A DNA stretch of 64,000 nucleotides, from positions 24,503,269 through 24,567,268 of the forward strand of contig NW_024040817.1 of assembly GCF_014851395.1 (NCBI RefSeq), in the 5' to 3' direction. Shown in pieces: positions 60,976 to 64,000 of the stretch. The notes below the pieces were generated by a model that was not told the DNA's origin, searched no databases, and worked only from the letters and a program-made list of their open reading frames with translations. How positions within the stretch are numbered: position 1 is the stretch's first letter; each line of letters opens with the position of its first letter. This stretch comes from Micropterus salmoides (Eukaryota > Chordata > Actinopteri > Centrarchiformes > Centrarchidae). Position numbers and translations under genes: made by a program.

Positions 60976-63900
60976 GAAACATTCCCCCTTGCCCACATTA
61001 AAGACATAAAAAAGAAAACAAACAGAAAAACATGTCTGACATAAAGAGGCTGGTTTCCGCGGCGACAGCACAATGGCTGCCTGTGGCTCTCGGGGCCCTC
61101 GCCGTCCCGTCTGGGGCCCGGCACCAGCGAAAGTCACCACAGTCACAGGGCCCAATAGCATGTGTGTGTGTGTGTATGTGTGTGAAACATGCTGAATGTC
61201 ATCACAGGCCTAGTACTGTGGGAACCGCCATGAAAGGGACCCCACTCGGAAGCCACAAAAGTTCCTTTCTGCTTCTTCTCTTCGGCTTTTAGCCTCTTTA
61301 TTTATCTGTGCGTAGGGGAGCCGGATGAGGAGGGAGGACTCACTCTTTCTCTTTCGCTGTTCTCTCTCTATGTCTCTCGCTCTCTGACAGGCAGCATGAC
61401 CCATCACTGCAGCCCTCCTGCCCTCTTGACACCTCAAATCACAGCAGCCACTATCTCAAACACACATATACTGACTGTGTCTAACCCTGTTTCTCTGGAG
61501 GTTTATTCACACCCATATCAGCTCAATCAGGTCATTAAAACACAATGCAACTCTTTGGAAGTACCCTATAGGAACAAACCTGCCGTTTCCCAGACATGCC
61601 TCATATATCCAAGTTATTCTGAGGGAATCGCGGAGACGGACAGACAGGCAGTGCCACAGGTCCCAGGCATTCCTTATGTGTCTGAAGGGCAGATAATTCC
61701 CTCATGAGCCCAGCCTGGACAGTGCCAAGCTGCTCCGGTGCCAGTTCCCATGCCAATCCAATCTTGACCCCAGTGACTGAGCACCCAACCACAGGCTGAC
61801 TACTATAAAGGCTTCATACCAATAAAAAATCAATAGATTTTTTTGGTGTATGTCAGTAGCACTTGCATACAGCAGGGCACCATGCAGGGCTCCTTTGACC
61901 ACAATTGGCCTTTCATTTATTCTCTGCAAGGGCCCCAGACAGTGAACAAACATTGGATTTTGCCTAATGCTATTTGATTACATCTGAGGAGTTATTTGTG
62001 GGTACCATATCATTCACAAGATATATTTACAAACATCTCTTCATAATTTTTGAGGATGTAAATAAGTGAAACTTAAGCACTTACACTTTATAACCATGGC
62101 TATAAAGTGCTTCACAGTTACAAAAACAAAAAAATGATAAAAAGCATTTGTATGAATGTTTAAATATGAGACAAGCAAGAATGGTTAAAGAAGGCTTTTC
62201 TCCCTCATGTCATAAAATGTTGTCATCTATGTATTTCCTCTTGCATTATCATAACTGTGCTTGTGATTTCAACGGTTTGGTCCGCGTTAAAGAAAGATTT
62301 TCTCTTTTTCTTATGAATTAACATAGAAATTCTAATATATTGGTTCTTCAGTTACATATCGCCGCTGCAGTGAAAACCACATGTCTCCATTTAAGTTTTC
62401 CAATAAAGTGAAAGATTATTTTCTACCTTTTGTGTTGAGAAAAAAAATCCTTTCAAAAATGGATCGTCAATGAGTTTAAAACAAGGCTGTTTCTTATTCC
62501 ATGAAATGGGGATACATAAGAGGGTCAAACATGCTCTAAATTCAGATTATAAATTATGTGTTTAAGTTTATTTTTACCTTCTATTTAATTGAGTTAATTT
62601 AATTGATTATTATTCCATTGTTGATGTTGTTTTTTGCCTTTTTTTCATTGAAAGTATTTTTATCACTGTAAATTACTGAAAATATTACAAATTTGCAGCA
62701 AAAACTTTTTTCATATGATAATGCTGATAATATTTTATGTTCTAGAGTCACAAAAAAGCACTGTCAGCTTGTGTTCACATGATATATAAAAGACAATCAT
62801 TGTATTTACTGACAGACGCCAGTATGTTAATAAAATGACTCTGCTGCTTATATATATATATGACATTGACACCACTACTTTTGCAATTGGGCACTTTTGT
62901 GATAAATAAAATGCACTGAAACGTCTTTTGTATCTTTTATTATATTTAATGGTTTACTACAAGTTTACTCTCTTATATTCTTACAAGGTTACATTCTTTG
63001 TAAGTGTTTACTGTGTAAACTGGAGTATCTACATTTTATTTAATACAATGTTGCTGGAAGTTGGTTTTCTGTTACTGAAAAACAACAGTACAGATGATAA
63101 AAGTCATCCATGTAGTGAGACATATCTGATCAGTTATTCAGTTTGACATGAATGCAGAGGGAAAGTTATAAACAAAATATCCTGCTGAGCTGGTTCCATC
63201 TCACAGACTTTCAAACAATAGCAATAGTCATGCATAAGGAACAATAATTGCAGCTGAGTGTTTGTGCCTTATAAATTGTGGGTAAGAACTGTCCACATTC
63301 GTGTTAAGGAGTTGAGTGTGTGTGTGAGTGCGTGTGTGCTTGTATGAATTTGTTAATTGCCCGTGTGTGTGTATGTCCCTGAGCATTCACACGTTCATAT
63401 TTGAGTTGCGCATGTGTGCGTGTGTGCGCAAATTGTAAAAGTATGAGCTTGTTAATTTCAATAAGGGATGTTGCCTTGTTGTGGTTTGGAGGGATGGGAG
63501 GGAGAGGACTTGAAGTGGCCGACCAAGATCGCCAGAAATCTCCCAGAATTCCATCCCACCATCCAGTGCCAGCTCTCTCTCGTGTTTCTCTCCGTCGCCA
63601 TCTCTTCACACACCCCCACCATGAAACCATTTTCATAATTAAGTTATTTATTTATTCATTCATTTTCTTAATTACTTTCCACTTTGTGCATGCTTTCCAT
63701 GCAACTTGCCTCATCCTGGAACAACTGCGAGGTGTGGCCCGGCCAAAAACGATGAGTGAAACCAGAGTGATTTACTTTTTTTTTTAAGCAAGAAAGACTG
63801 GTGATACAGAGAAGAAAGATATTCTTTGAAGAGAAGGGTGGTTGGGTGATAAAAATAACAACAGAGAAGGGACTCAAGCCTGACTTCATAGATGTCTCTT

Positions 63901-64000
63901 TTCTTTCAGACTCTTTCTTCCCTGTTTTCTGATGCTGAAATTAGATCCAGATCTGAATTAAGGAATGATTGGTAATGAAAGGATATATAGACAGGGGGTT

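Larger units (their letters stand above)
54951..64000. other. No gene recognised
   Basis: Nine kilobases upstream of zbtb8b show no frame with recognisable protein similarity and no convincing exon. They hold a GAT-rich stretch (56229-56265), GT arrays (57605-57626 and 57779-57830), a tandem-repeat block (58826-59277), a CT array (60275-60317) and a purine tract (60840-60975). The GC-richer stretches at 57190-57560 and 61030-61150 could hold regulatory or unrecognised exonic sequence. Confidence 0.5.

Noticed and set aside
60625..61161. 178-codon minus-strand ORF
   Set aside because: Much of it is the polypurine tract read on the other strand (Pro/Ser/Phe-rich).
61396..61707. Possible exon of a neighbouring gene (103-codon ORF)
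   Set aside because: No family similarity and no convincing splice sites in phase.

Overview
This window looks like a teleost nuclear genome, most likely a percomorph. The three genes I can assemble have vertebrate exon-intron structure with GT-AG splice sites. The non-coding DNA is rich in (GT)n/(CA)n microsatellites, a Tc1-like transposon, hAT-like MITEs, LINE pieces and a tRNA-derived SINE of a fish-typical kind. No operons, bacterial signals or CRISPR arrays are visible.

Layout. From 1 to 13672 I see only non-coding DNA, presumably 5' flank or intron of dlgap3, with an L2-like LINE scrap (about 737-1067), a complete MITE (8582-9013) and an internally deleted Tc1-type transposon (10319-11113). 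From 13673 to 30476 eleven plus-strand exons encode a disks-large-associated protein (SAPAP/GKAP family), best matched to DLGAP3. The exon holding its start codon was not found. A probable long 3' UTR and intergenic DNA follow to about 38.1 kb. From 42565 down to 38514 eight minus-strand exons encode a complete tissue alpha-L-fucosidase (fuca1, 448 aa). The stretch 42.6-50.9 kb is transposon-rich: an I-like LINE tail with RNase H motifs, an intact 189-codon ORF with a Tc1-type helix-turn-helix domain, a TIR element and a very short retroposon with 12-bp target duplications. From 54281 down to 51151 four coding exons encode the BTB/zinc-finger protein zbtb8b (525 aa), with a probable non-coding first exon near 54847. 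From 55 to 64 kb I found no gene, only microsatellites, purine tracts and a tandem-repeat block ending in a hAT-like terminus.

The genes do not form a pathway: DLGAP3 is a postsynaptic scaffold, FUCA1 a lysosomal glycosidase and ZBTB8B a nuclear DNA-binding protein. DLGAP3, FUCA1 and ZBTB8B all lie on human chromosome arm 1p, so the linkage agrees with the calls. The most unusual structure is a 1.17-kb insertion at 26923-28092 that splits a MITE and carries inverted repeats with tRNA-like modules. All exon joins were worked out by eye from splice signals, reading phase and remembered family sequence, without any alignment program.
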